Of a DNA stretch of 64,000 nt, positions 1-8,395 are shown in pieces. Numbering within the stretch: position 1 is the first letter of the stretch; each line of letters begins with the position of its first letter. The position numbers were made by a program, and so were the translations under genes. This stretch comes from Streptomyces sp. CB01201 (lineage in GTDB: Bacteria; Actinomycetota; Actinomycetes; Streptomycetales; Streptomycetaceae), in contig NZ_NNBJ01000022.1 in assembly GCF_002803085.1 (NCBI RefSeq), positions 50,853 through 114,852 on the forward strand, given 5' to 3'. The notes below the pieces were generated by a model. It searched no databases. It was not told where the DNA came from and saw only the letters and a list, made by a program, of their open reading frames with translations.

Positions 1-54
1 AACGGTGATCGGCTTGACCGCGACGATCCGCTGGTCGAGGAGGCTGGAAGACAT
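1..54 (-). CDS. Partial gene, N-terminus only (18 codons)
   Basis: An ATG at 54-52 on the minus strand opens a frame that stays open to the window edge and begins MSSSLLDQRIVAVKPITV. It is divergent from the TetR gene at 156, and two palindromic operator-like repeats lie between them. That is the usual arrangement of a TetR regulator and its target gene. Too little is visible to name the product; short-chain or NmrA-type oxidoreductases and transporters are common in this position, but this is only inference. Confidence 0.5.
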   Translation of the reverse strand, partial: MSSSLLDQRIVAVKPITV

Positions 55-96
55 GGGAGACCTGTGCTTTCCCGAGGAGTCGCTCTGCCATACTTT

Positions 97-138
97 GGCG
101 GAGCGTCGTTCCGCCAACTTAGCGGAACATTGTTCCGC
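97..138. promoter_or_regulatory. Two inverted repeats, probable TetR operators
   Basis: Two related palindromes sit in the divergent intergenic region. The first spans 97-115 with arms GGCGGA and TCCGCC. The second spans 122-138 and reads GCGGAAC-ATT-GTTCCGC, perfect over 7 bp per arm. Both share the half-site GCGGA(A/G)C and their centres are 24 bp apart. The second lies 17 bp upstream of the TetR start, so autorepression together with control of the gene at 54 is likely. Confidence 0.75.
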
Positions 139-155
139 GAGTAAAGGAGGGTCCC

Positions 156-725
156 GTGCGGGAACCGGTCGGAGTGCGCCAAGCGCAGGCAGAACGCACC
201 CGCGGCGGCGTGCTGGCGGCCGCCGCGGCGGTCTTCGTGGAGCAGGGCGTCCAGGCCCCCGTCCGCGACATCGCGGAACGGGCCGGCGTCGGCGTCGGCA
301 CGATCTATCGGAACTTCCCGACGCGGGCGGACCTCGTCACCGCGGTCTACCGGCACCAGATCGACACCTGCACCGCGCTCGCGGCCCGGCTGCTTGAGGA
401 GTCGGCCTCCCCGTTCACGGCCCTGACCCGCTGGGCGGACGCGTTCGTGGAGTTCCTGGTGACCAAGCACGGCCTGGGCGCGGCCCTTGGATCCGGCGAT
501 CCGGGCCTTGAGAACCTCCACGCCCTCATGCTCGACACGCTGGTCCCGGCCTGCGCGACTCTGCTCGACGCCTGCGCCGAGGCCGACGAACTAGGCGCCG
601 ACATCTCCGCCTACACACTCATGCGTGCCATCGGAAACCTCTGCATCACCGGACCCGACTACGACCAGGCCGATGCCAAGCGGATGGTTGCGACCCTCCT
701 TGCCGGGTGCCGGCGCGCGGCCTAG
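156..725 (+). CDS. TetR/AcrR family transcriptional regulator
   Basis: This is a 189-residue protein, normal for the family. The N-terminal helix-turn-helix (about residues 15-60) contains the expected DIAERAGVGVGTIYRNFPTRADL signature, which is cut here to its key points: A-G-V-G-V-G-T-I-Y and the F-P-T-R-A-D-L start of helix 4. The C-terminal helical domain resembles those that bind small hydrophobic ligands. The start is a GTG at 156 preceded by an AAAGGAGG ribosome-binding site. It probably represses itself and the divergent gene through the palindromes at 97-138. A strong hairpin at 800-824 ends the transcript. The ligand cannot be read from the sequence. Confidence 0.9.
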   Translation: MREPVGVRQAQAERTRGGVLAAAAAVFVEQGVQAPVRDIAERAGVGVGTIYRNFPTRADLVTAVYRHQIDTCTALAARLLEESASPFTALTRWADAFVEFLVTKHGLGAALGSGDPGLENLHALMLDTLVPACATLLDACAEADELGADISAYTLMRAIGNLCITGPDYDQADAKRMVATLLAGCRRAA

Positions 726-799
726 CGGCAGGGTCCGACTGCCTCAATCGTCACGCAGGGCCGCACGGTCGCACGGCGGGCTGCTGACGCCGAGGAGCG

Positions 800-824
800 C
801 CCGTCCACCGCGCCGGTGGACGGG
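800..824 (+). terminator. Hairpin terminator after the TetR gene
   Basis: Arms CCCGTCCACCG (800-810) and CGGTGGACGGG (814-824) pair perfectly over 11 bp around a 3-nt loop. No T-run follows, as is usual in Streptomyces. Confidence 0.6.
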
Positions 825-885
825 TTGAAGTCCATTACTGCGGCAGGGAGTTGACCACGGGGGCGGTTTCGGGTCTTCTTCTGGG

Positions 886-1326
886 GTGTCCACTCTTCAC
901 ATCCACCGGCCCGAGGGCGACGCCGCCCTCGCGGACTGGCGCCACGTGCACAACGTCGTCATCCCAGCCCACTCCCTCTCCCTGGACGACGTACGGGAGC
1001 GCGCCACGCGCAACCACCTTGAGGTCGCCTACCTCGACGGCGAACTCGTGGGATGCAGTACGGTCCGGCCGCCCGGGGCCGACTCGGACACGGCCACCGT
1101 CATCGCCCGCGTCCTCCCCGCGCACCGCGGCAGGGGTTTCGGCGCGGAGCTCTACGGCCGAGGCCTCCACAAGGCCCGGGAGCTGGGGGCGAAGGGGATC
1201 GAAACGGTGGTGCTGTCGTCCAACGAGGACGGACTCCGCTTCGCTCTGCGCAACGGCTTCACGGAGATCGACCGCTATCTGCTCCCGGGCGACACTGTTC
1301 CCTGGATCGATCTGCGCCTCTCCTGA
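886..1326 (+). CDS. GNAT family N-acetyltransferase
   Basis: A 146-residue single-domain protein. The acetyl-CoA pyrophosphate loop is visible as HRGRGFG around residue 80, preceded by the beta-4 strand TATVIARVLP, and the C-terminal strand carries the NGFTEIDRYL end typical of GNATs. The GTG at 886 gives a protein starting MSTLHIHRPEGD. No strong Shine-Dalgarno is visible, so the exact start is uncertain. The substrate cannot be predicted. The gene runs towards, and stops 46 bp short of, the ArsR-SRPBCC gene. Confidence 0.82.
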   Translation: MSTLHIHRPEGDAALADWRHVHNVVIPAHSLSLDDVRERATRNHLEVAYLDGELVGCSTVRPPGADSDTATVIARVLPAHRGRGFGAELYGRGLHKARELGAKGIETVVLSSNEDGLRFALRNGFTEIDRYLLPGDTVPWIDLRLS

Positions 1327-1372
1327 CCGTGTACCGGGGGTGGGGTGCGACGCTGTCGGTCCGGTTCGGGGA

Positions 1373-2149
1373 TCAGGACCACGGCGGCACGGACAGGGGC
1401 TTTCCCGTCTCGATGTAGGTCTTGAGGTTGGACAGCACGGCCGCCCAGCCTCCGGCCGCCTGACGGAACTCGGTCTCGTCCCGCAGGTTCTCGTGAGTGA
1501 CCGTGAGCTGGACCGTGCCGCCCAGGGGCTTGAGGTCGAAGGTCACCGTGGAGGGGCCGTCCGGGCGGTCCTCGTCGGGTCCGGCCCAGGTGATGACCAG
1601 ACGCCTGGCCGGGACGGCCGCCACGACGGTCCCCACGACATCGGCGATCCCGGAGCCGTCGACGCGGCGGTGCTCCCAGGCGGAACCGGGCTGCCAGTCG
1701 GAGATGTTGCTGTGGCCCCAGTAGAGGGCTGACGTCTCGGGGTCGGTCAGGGCCGCCCAGACCTTCTCCGGGGTCGCCTCGATGTAGGTGGTGTAGACGA
1801 ACTGCGGTTTGTCGGACATCGCGTGCTCGGCTTTCTGCTTCAGAACGCTCAGGGCCCGCAGGCGCGGACGCTCGAACTTGTCGATCCACCGCTCCTGGAT
1901 CTCGTGGAGCGGAACGGGGTTGAGGTAGTGGAGTTTCTCCCGGCCCCTCCTGGTCGTGCTGACGAGATTCGCGGCCTCCAGCAGGCCCAGGTGCTGGGTA
2001 GCGGCCTGGCGGGACATCGCCAGTCCGTCGCACAGCTCACTGAGGCTCTGGCCGTTGTTCTCGTGCAGTCGGTCCAGCAGACGCCTACGGGTCACGTCGG
2101 ACAGGGCCTTGAAGACCTTGTCCATCTCATCGCTCACACCCACCATCAT
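1373..2149 (-). CDS. ArsR-type repressor fused to SRPBCC (AHSA1-like) domain
   Basis: One frame encodes about 258 residues. Residues 10-95 form an ArsR winged helix (MDKVFKALSDVTRRRLLD, then LAMSRQAATQHLGLL as the recognition helix). Residues about 110-258 form an SRPBCC/AHSA1 hydrophobic-ligand fold (the FVYTTYIEATPEKVWAALTD start is characteristic). Such fusions occur across actinomycetes; the ligand-binding half is thought to modulate DNA binding, but the ligand is unknown. Several in-frame starts exist at 2149, 2146, 2143 and 2125, the last giving the classical MDKVFKAL N-terminus. An inverted repeat overlaps the first ATG, suggesting autoregulation and possibly a leaderless transcript. 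Confidence 0.85.
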   Translation of the reverse strand: MMVGVSDEMDKVFKALSDVTRRRLLDRLHENNGQSLSELCDGLAMSRQAATQHLGLLEAANLVSTTRRGREKLHYLNPVPLHEIQERWIDKFERPRLRALSVLKQKAEHAMSDKPQFVYTTYIEATPEKVWAALTDPETSALYWGHSNISDWQPGSAWEHRRVDGSGIADVVGTVVAAVPARRLVITWAGPDEDRPDGPSTVTFDLKPLGGTVQLTVTHENLRDETEFRQAAGGWAAVLSNLKTYIETGKPLSVPPWS

Positions 2150-2168
2150 GCAAGCATTTACCTGCATG
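2147..2168. promoter_or_regulatory. Inverted repeat at the ArsR-SRPBCC start, probable operator
   Basis: CATGCA (2147-2152) and TGCATG (2163-2168) form a perfect inverted repeat with a 10-bp spacer, overlapping the upstream end of the regulator gene. ArsR-family proteins typically bind such sites across their own promoter. Confidence 0.5.
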
Positions 2169-2524
2169 TCAACCTGGAGCCGCCCGGCGGCGCAAATGCC
2201 CTGTCGACAAGAGCGCCCCGGGGGGCCTGCGGTCAAGGGGGCCCTGGGGGTCCTGCGGCACCTCGGCCTGAACTCACTGCCTACGTGCGCCGTGTTGTCC
2301 GTACTACTACCGCGAGCCGACCGTATGCCGCGCCGGTGGTCGTTCCGGCGCTGCGGGCGTCCCATCAGGGGGAGCGCGCCGGCAGCTCGCCGAGGACTGT
2401 GCCGCGTCCCCAGGACAGGTGTGTCGGCCGCCCCGGGATTCGGGCGCCTGATTCGGACAAAGGGAATTCCGGTGTCTACGGCACCGGCGCTTGGGAACGC
2501 GTATATCTACGTGCCGGTGGCCTT

Positions 2525-2556
2525 GTGATCCACGCTTGATCAACGCGTGATCCACG
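2525..2556 (+). promoter_or_regulatory. Three direct repeats with 11-bp period upstream of the biosynthetic operon
   Basis: GTGATCCACG (2525-2534), TTGATCAACG (2536-2545) and GTGATCCACG (2547-2556) recur exactly every 11 bp, one DNA turn. SARP regulators are known to bind short direct repeats with this periodicity. They lie about 270 bp upstream of the first operon gene in a region of about 670 bp with no other gene. No SARP gene lies inside the operon, so the cognate regulator is unknown. A GAATAC hexamer at 2581-2586 could be a -10 box. Confidence 0.5.
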
Positions 2557-2823
2557 TTCACGATCCCGGCGGCACCCATCGAATACGCAGCAGGCCCGAT
2601 GGAATCTGGGGGCGGTAAGTGGGAAGAGTTCGGACCCGCGCAGGGGAATAGGGCAACGTCCGCTCCCTGCCTGATCCGCCCGTCCGCGCCCGGCCGAGTG
2701 CCCGCTCACCTGCGTGGGGCGCTCATGCCACTTCTCGCCTCCGCCCCTCCCGCACGCTTCTCACCTGTCTCCTTCGGGCGTTCCGCATGGTCTCTCCATC
2801 AAGCTGAACCAAGGAGTTACGTC

Positions 2824-3837
2824 ATGTCCTTAATGGACGGTCGGCTCGACGAAGCGCCGACGATCAACCTGCTCGACTGCACGCTGCGCGACGGTTCGTA
2901 CGCCGTCGACTTCCAGCTCGACGAGGGGTTCGTGACGAACCTGCTCACCCGGTTGAACGACATTCCGGTGGCCAAAGTGGAGGTGGGTCACGGAATAGGC
3001 CTTGAGGCCGAGCGCAGTGGGATCAAGGCGTGCAACATCGACCACTACCGGTGGGCCGAGATAGCGACGGCCACCCTGACGCGCAGGCCCTGGGGGATGT
3101 TCGCACAGCCCGAGTTCACCCGCCTGGGCACCGTCGGGGACCTGAGCGACCGGGGCATGTCCTTCATACGGATAGGTATGGAGCCGGACCGGGTACCCGA
3201 GCACCTCGACTACCTGCGGCGCGCCACCGAGCTGTGCGGAGAGGTCTATCTGAACCTCATGAAGTCGAGCGCCACCCCCGTGCGTGAACTCGTGGGGCTG
3301 CTCGACGGGTTGCCGTCCGACATCGCCGGCGTCTACGTCGTGGACTCCTACGGCGCCATGCTGCCCGCCGACGTGCAGACATATGTGAGTGCCGTACGTC
3401 AGGACTTCGCGGTCGTCGGCTTCCACGGGCACGACAACCTCGGCATGGCCAACATCAACAGCCTCACCGCCCTGCAAGCGGGTGCCACCATCGTCGACGC
3501 CACGCTCGACGGCATCGGCCGGGGATCGGGCAACGCCGCCATCGAGTCGCTGGCCGGGGCCCTCAAGATCCTCGGATCCGACCGCTTCGACTACGCGGAA
3601 CTGGCAAAACTCGCCGCGTACTGCCGGGCGAACATGGTGGCCCTCCCCGAGGACCGCACCATGCAGGTCCTCGGCGCGGTGATCGGCATCCACTCGGGCT
3701 TCTTCCCGCTGGTGGAGGAGCTCGCGGGGGAGTACCACACCGATCCGGCACGGCTGATGGAGACGGCGGTCGAGATCGCCGACCACAGCCCGCGCAAGGA
3801 CGACTTCCGGATCGCCGCACACCGGATCTCCGCCTGA
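2824..3837 (+). CDS. HMG-CoA lyase/4-hydroxy-2-oxovalerate aldolase-like enzyme
   Basis: A 337-residue TIM-barrel aldolase of the HMGL-like/DmpG superfamily. The signature LLDCTLRDGSY is at residues 16-26 (Asp18 and Arg22 as metal and substrate ligands) and the metal-binding HGHDN is at 201-205. The family cleaves or forms C-C bonds between a pyruvate-type enolate and an aldehyde, or does Claisen chemistry with acyl-CoA. No acetaldehyde dehydrogenase partner is adjacent, so a catabolic role like DmpFG is unlikely and a biosynthetic condensation or retro-aldol step is inferred. The start at 2824 is set by GGAG at 2813-2816; codon 3 is TTA, rare in Streptomyces and read by the bldA tRNA. It is the first gene of the biosynthetic operon. 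Confidence 0.85.
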   Translation: MSLMDGRLDEAPTINLLDCTLRDGSYAVDFQLDEGFVTNLLTRLNDIPVAKVEVGHGIGLEAERSGIKACNIDHYRWAEIATATLTRRPWGMFAQPEFTRLGTVGDLSDRGMSFIRIGMEPDRVPEHLDYLRRATELCGEVYLNLMKSSATPVRELVGLLDGLPSDIAGVYVVDSYGAMLPADVQTYVSAVRQDFAVVGFHGHDNLGMANINSLTALQAGATIVDATLDGIGRGSGNAAIESLAGALKILGSDRFDYAELAKLAAYCRANMVALPEDRTMQVLGAVIGIHSGFFPLVEELAGEYHTDPARLMETAVEIADHSPRKDDFRIAAHRISA

Positions 3838-3906
3838 GACAAAGGAAGTTGACCACCCAGCCGATCGGTGGGCCGGTCCCGGTCCGCCCTCCCGTGGGAG
3901 AGCACC

Positions 3907-4812
3907 ATGAGAATCGCCAAGTCGATCCACTCCGCCTCCGGCCCAGGCATCTGCGTCGGCCATGCGGGCCAATGGTTCGCCCTGTCGGACATCAAGGGCT
4001 ATCAAGACGTCACCCGGATCAGTGAGCTGGTGCGGGACGACGCGGACCTGCGGTCGCTGACGGAGTCCATAGAACGGCAGGCGGCCGAACTCGCCCCCGC
4101 CCGGCCGGACTTCGAGCATGCCGCCACGATCGTCGACCCGGGCTCCGACATCTGGGGAGCGGGTCTCAACTACCGTCGCCACAGCGAGGACTTGGAGTCC
4201 GAACAGCCCCGCTCCGGTCCCGGTTCCTATCTGCGTCCAGCCAACTGCCTCATCGACAACGGCGGTTACATCGAACTCCCTCGGCAGTCCGGGCGGGTGA
4301 CGGCGGAAGCGGAGCTGGGGCTCGTCATCAAAACCCGCTGCAAGAACGTCGACCGCTCCGAGTGGCGCTCCGTCGTGGCGGGCGTCACCGCCGTCCTCGA
4401 CATGACCGCCGAGGACGTGATCCGCGAAAATCCCCGGCACATTCCGTGGGCCAAGGGATTCGACACCTTTTGCAGCGTCGGGCCCGTCCTGGTGACCCTG
4501 GACGAATTCAGCGACGCCGACCTCGCTTCGCTCCGGATCGCCACCGTGCGCAACGACGAGACCGTGGCGGCCGCCACGCCCGCCGACATGAAGTTCGGCC
4601 TGGACCGTCTCGTGGAGTACTTCAGCGCCGGACGAACCCTCGAACCCGGCACGGTGATCTGTACGGGAACCCCCGGCGCCGTTCCACTCGGCGCGGGCGA
4701 CACGGTGCGGGCCGTCGTGGAGCACGTCGGCACCCTGACCCACCCGGTCCGCAAGGACGAGGCACACCCCCAGGAGATCCAGCGCCCCGCAACGCACAGC
4801 GAAGGAGGCTGA
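3907..4812 (+). CDS. Fumarylacetoacetate hydrolase (FAH) family protein
   Basis: A 301-residue protein with the C-terminal FAH fold. Visible landmarks are GLNYRRH near residue 90, the metal-binding E-A-E-L-G-L-V-I stretch near 130, AKGFDTFCSVGP, and CTGTPGAVPLG near the end. Members are hydrolases, hydratases, isomerases or decarboxylases acting on 1,3-dicarbonyl or oxo-enoate substrates with Mg2+ or Mn2+. With the aldolase just upstream it probably processes a 2-oxo acid building block; this is inference. The ATG at 3907 is preceded by GGGAG (3896-3900). The gene ends one base before the next gene begins. Confidence 0.85.
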   Translation: MRIAKSIHSASGPGICVGHAGQWFALSDIKGYQDVTRISELVRDDADLRSLTESIERQAAELAPARPDFEHAATIVDPGSDIWGAGLNYRRHSEDLESEQPRSGPGSYLRPANCLIDNGGYIELPRQSGRVTAEAELGLVIKTRCKNVDRSEWRSVVAGVTAVLDMTAEDVIRENPRHIPWAKGFDTFCSVGPVLVTLDEFSDADLASLRIATVRNDETVAAATPADMKFGLDRLVEYFSAGRTLEPGTVICTGTPGAVPLGAGDTVRAVVEHVGTLTHPVRKDEAHPQEIQRPATHSEGG

Positions 4813-4813
4813 C

Positions 4814-6616
4814 ATGGTGAAGGAGGCCGACGTGCCGCCCGAAGGCGAGTCCCCGCAAGACAGCTCGGTGAAGGACAGGCCCGTCAAAGGCGGGACCGTG
4901 GCGGGCGACGGGTCCGTGGTCGAGGCCCTGGACCGTGCCGTGCGGGAGTTCCCCGGCCACGACGCGCTGCGTACCGCGGACACGACCCTCACCTACCGGG
5001 AGTTCGGCACCCGTGTCGAAGAGTTCGCACGCCGATTACAGGACCTGACCGCACCGGGCGAGTTCATCGCCATCGAAGGCGACCGGGGCCCGGCAGCGAT
5101 CATCGCCATGGCCGGAGCCTTGAAGGCGGCGCGGCCGTTCGTCTTCGTCGACGACCGCGACAGCGCCTCGTCCAACGCCGGGAAGACCGGCCTCCTGGGT
5201 GTGCGCCTGATGGCACGCGCCCCGTCCGGGAACGGCCCGGCTGAGTTCACACCGATCCCCGAAGCATGGCGCACCGGCGACGGCACTCCCGCCGGAGCGC
5301 GCCCCGGGGCTCCTCAACTCCCTTTCCAGGAGGGGGAGATCGGGTACGCGATCCACACTTCGGGATCCACCGGAACACCCAAATGCGTCCTCGTCAGGGC
5401 GGCCCCGCTCGCCCCGGTCATCCGTGACCACGTCGAGCGGCTCGCCGTCGGACCGGACAGCAGGACGCTCCAGTTCGCCCGGCTCACCTTCGACGGGTGC
5501 ATCACCGAGATCCTCTGGACGCTGACCGCGGGCGGCTGCCTCGTGGTGCTCGACGAGGCGCACTTGGCGCCCGGCGCCGTCCTGCGCGACACCCTGGAGC
5601 GCTTCGCCATCACGCACCTCAAGACGACCCCGTTCGCCCTGACGGTGACCGAACCCGGCGACGCGATGCATTTGGAACACGTGGTCAATGGCGGCGGCCC
5701 CTGCCGGCCCGCCGTGATCCGCACCTGGTCCAAGGTGGCGAGCTTCCACAACGCCTACGGCCTCACCGAGACCACGGTGTGCAACCTGCTCAGCGACGCG
5801 CTCGATCCGGACGACTGCCGTGACGGGGTGCCCCTCGGGGACCTGGTGGGCGACTGCGGCCACCTGATCCGCGAACCGGCCACGGGCGCCACGGGCCCCG
5901 GCGTACAACGGGGCGAACTCGTCGTGACCGGCGCGAGCGTGGCGGCGGGGTACCTCACCGCACAGGGCGTGCGGCCCTTCCTCGGACCGGACGGCACGAG
6001 TGCGTACGCCACCGGGGATTTGGTCGAACTCCGCTCCGACGGGCTCCACTTCGTGGAGCGCCTGGACCGTCAGGTGAAGGTCCGCGGCTACCGCCTCGAC
6101 CCCGGCGAGATCGAAGCGGCGGTGTGCCGGCATCCGGACGTGCGGGACGCGGTGGTCGTCGCCGAGGCCCACGACGAGGGCGACCCCTCCGACCGGGACA
6201 CGCTGGTCTGCTACTACCGGGGCGAGCCCGGTCCCCGCTCCGTACGTGCACATCTGGAGGGCATCCTCGACCCGTTCAAGATCCCCTCGGTCCTCGAACA
6301 GGTCGACGCCTTCCCGCACACCGTGAACGGCAAGGTCGACCGGGACGCCCTGCGGGCGCGCCGCCGCGGCCAGGCCACCCAGGACGCGCCGGCCACCCCG
6401 GAGGAGCAGGTGCTGCGCGTGGTGCGCACCCTGACCGGCGTCGAGGACGTACGCCTCGACGACAACTTCTTCGACGTGGGCGGCGACTCGGCCTCGGCCG
6501 TCGTGCTCGTGTCCCGGCTGAAGAAGCTCGGCTGGGCCGATGCCGGAGTCCGTGACGTGCTGCGCGCGGCGGACCTCGGGGCCCTCGCCGACCGACTGCG
6601 GGAACGGAGCGTGTGA
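4814..6616 (+). CDS. NRPS-like adenylation-thiolation (A-T) didomain
   Basis: A 600-residue protein with only two domains. The adenylation domain has A3 HTSGSTGTPK (181-190), A4 TFDGCITEI (the Asp that contacts the alpha-amine is kept), A5 NAYGLTE, A7 YATGDL, A8 RQVKVRGYRLDPGEIE and A10 NGKVDRDAL with its lysine. The carrier domain has DNFFDVGGDS with the phosphopantetheine serine at about 559. There is no condensation or thioesterase domain. By eye the substrate-code positions read roughly D-G-T-F-V-G-A-V-C-K, which I do not recognise. Codon 75 is TTA. An AGGAGG-type site precedes the ATG. It should load an amino acid onto its own carrier for tailoring in trans. Confidence 0.92.
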   Translation: MVKEADVPPEGESPQDSSVKDRPVKGGTVAGDGSVVEALDRAVREFPGHDALRTADTTLTYREFGTRVEEFARRLQDLTAPGEFIAIEGDRGPAAIIAMAGALKAARPFVFVDDRDSASSNAGKTGLLGVRLMARAPSGNGPAEFTPIPEAWRTGDGTPAGARPGAPQLPFQEGEIGYAIHTSGSTGTPKCVLVRAAPLAPVIRDHVERLAVGPDSRTLQFARLTFDGCITEILWTLTAGGCLVVLDEAHLAPGAVLRDTLERFAITHLKTTPFALTVTEPGDAMHLEHVVNGGGPCRPAVIRTWSKVASFHNAYGLTETTVCNLLSDALDPDDCRDGVPLGDLVGDCGHLIREPATGATGPGVQRGELVVTGASVAAGYLTAQGVRPFLGPDGTSAYATGDLVELRSDGLHFVERLDRQVKVRGYRLDPGEIEAAVCRHPDVRDAVVVAEAHDEGDPSDRDTLVCYYRGEPGPRSVRAHLEGILDPFKIPSVLEQVDAFPHTVNGKVDRDALRARRRGQATQDAPATPEEQVLRVVRTLTGVEDVRLDDNFFDVGGDSASAVVLVSRLKKLGWADAGVRDVLRAADLGALADRLRERSV

Positions 6617-6619
6617 CGC

Positions 6620-8395
6620 ATGTGTGGCCTGTGCGGGACCTACGCCCCGGACAAGACCCTCGACCGGTCCGTAGCCGCCGCGATGCACGCCCGGCTGATC
6701 CACCGAGGACCGGACGAGACCTACTCGCTCAGCACACCCACCCTGTCCGTGAAACTCGGCCGCCTCGGCATGACCGCCCTGAAGGACGGCTGGCAGCCGG
6801 CCGAGGACCCCGGCGGCCGGTACGTGGCCATGACGAACGGCGAGATCTACAACGGCGCGGAACTGCGCGCCCGGCTCGGCGGCGCCCGGCCCGACAACCG
6901 GGTCGACGTGGCCGTCCTGCCGGAATTGTTCGCCCGGTACGGGCCGGCCGGCCTCGAAATGGTCGACGGACAGTTCGCCACCGCCCTTTACGACCGGGCG
7001 GAGGACCGGCTGTACCTGGGCCGGGACCGCTTCGGAGTGTGCCCGCTCTTCTACACCGTCGTCGGCACGCATGTGCACTTCTGTTCCGAGTTGAAGCCGC
7101 TCGTGCAGAGCGTCGAGCACCCCTGGGGGCTCGACGTCGGCGCGGTCGACCAGTACCTGACGCTCGGCAACATCGTGGCTCCGCGCACGCTGGTGGAGGG
7201 CGTCCACGCGGTGCCGCCCGGCTGCCTGGTCGGCTTCGGCGATGGCGGGCCCGTGACCGAACGGTATTGGCGCTACGGGGAGTTCACCGAGCCGGACCGC
7301 CCCGTGACCGCCCCGCGGATCCGGGACGCGCTTCGGGGAGCGGTGGCCGACCGGTTGCGCGCGGACGTGGAGATCGGCGCCTACCTCAGCGGCGGATTCG
7401 ACTCCACCGCACTCGTCCTTGAGGCGTCCGGCCTGCGGCGCGAACCCACCCGCACGTTCTCCGTGCTCTTCGACGACATCGCCCTCGACGAGGGACGGTT
7501 CCAGCGCGAGGTCGCGGACAAGGTGGGCAGCGAGCACCACCAGATCCACTGCACGCCCGATGATGTCACCGCCCGCTTCGAGGAGATGGTGCGCCACTGC
7601 TGCTATCCGCAGCGCGAGACGTACAACGTGGCGGCCCTGATGCTGGCCGGCGAGGCCCGCCGCACCGGGCTCAAGGGCGTGATCTCGGGGGAGGGAGCCG
7701 ACGAGCTGTTCTACGGCTACGACTCCTACGCCTTCGACGGCGCCCGCAGAAAGCAGCCGCCGAGCCACACCGAGAACGAATCGGCATGGGGCAGGGCCGA
7801 CTTCTCCTGGGAGGTCGACCGGGCCAGGGCCGCCCGCCGGCGCGAGACGTGTCTCACCTCGCGGGCAGCCGAGGCCCTGGTCGGCAAGGAGTACTGGCGG
7901 GACCGCCTGATCCCGTTCGACGAGCGGGAGACCGCCGGGCTGACCCGGATGCAGCTCCGCTCGATCGCCGATGTGTATGTACAGCTCAGTGGTCATCTGC
8001 TCGGCGACCACGGCGACACCATGCTCATGGCGAACTCGGTGGAGGGCCGCTACCCGTTCCTGGGGAACTCCGTGGTCGCCCTGGGCCTGAGCATCCCGGA
8101 CGAGCGGAAGGTGGCGGACTTCGAGGGCAAGGCCTGCCTGAAGGAGGCGTACGCCGACATCGTCCCGCGTGCCGTCCTGGACCGCGCCAAACAGGGCTTC
8201 ACCGCGTACGGCCTTTCCGCGACGTCCGACGGTGCGACGCTCTCACGATGGCGGGACCTGGTCGCGGCCAGCGGTGTCTTCCGGCCGGACGCCCTGGACA
8301 CCCTGGCCGCCGACCCCACGCCCGACAAGTGGGACGTCCGTCTGAGCCTCATCAGCATCAGCGCGGTCATCGACGAGTTGGGACTGACCTCATGA
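6620..8395 (+). CDS. Asparagine synthetase B-like glutamine-dependent amidotransferase
   Basis: A 591-residue protein with both halves of the AsnB family. Residues 1-200 are a class II glutaminase with catalytic Cys2 (MCGLCG), the HRGPDE loop and NGEIYN. From about 230 comes the synthetase domain, with the PP-loop LSGGFDS at 256-262 and GEGADELFYGY. The glutaminase is intact, unlike in beta-lactam and carbapenam synthetases. The simplest role is ATP- and glutamine-dependent amidation of a carboxylate. Because the operon lacks a condensation domain, adenylating a carboxylate for another amine is an alternative. It starts 3 nt after the A-T gene and overlaps the next gene by ATGA. Confidence 0.9.
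   Translation: MCGLCGTYAPDKTLDRSVAAAMHARLIHRGPDETYSLSTPTLSVKLGRLGMTALKDGWQPAEDPGGRYVAMTNGEIYNGAELRARLGGARPDNRVDVAVLPELFARYGPAGLEMVDGQFATALYDRAEDRLYLGRDRFGVCPLFYTVVGTHVHFCSELKPLVQSVEHPWGLDVGAVDQYLTLGNIVAPRTLVEGVHAVPPGCLVGFGDGGPVTERYWRYGEFTEPDRPVTAPRIRDALRGAVADRLRADVEIGAYLSGGFDSTALVLEASGLRREPTRTFSVLFDDIALDEGRFQREVADKVGSEHHQIHCTPDDVTARFEEMVRHCCYPQRETYNVAALMLAGEARRTGLKGVISGEGADELFYGYDSYAFDGARRKQPPSHTENESAWGRADFSWEVDRARAARRRETCLTSRAAEALVGKEYWRDRLIPFDERETAGLTRMQLRSIADVYVQLSGHLLGDHGDTMLMANSVEGRYPFLGNSVVALGLSIPDERKVADFEGKACLKEAYADIVPRAVLDRAKQGFTAYGLSATSDGATLSRWRDLVAASGVFRPDALDTLAADPTPDKWDVRLSLISISAVIDELGLTS

Noticed and set aside
2599..2823. Longer aldolase start at 2599
   Set aside because: The added 75 residues look non-coding, and a strong GGAG site sits at the right distance before the ATG at 2824.
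2830..4992. Very long open frame on the minus strand opposite the aldolase and FAH genes
   Set aside because: It is an antisense shadow created by high third-position GC; its translation has no domain features, and the plus-strand genes have clear catalytic motifs.
5036..8011. 991-codon antisense frame opposite the A-T and AsnB genes
   Set aside because: Same GC-driven artefact; no recognisable protein family and no ribosome-binding site.
6620..8395. AsnB homologue as a lasso peptide cyclase
   Set aside because: No lasso precursor, RiPP recognition element or lasso leader peptidase is nearby, and the neighbours are NRPS-type activation enzymes.
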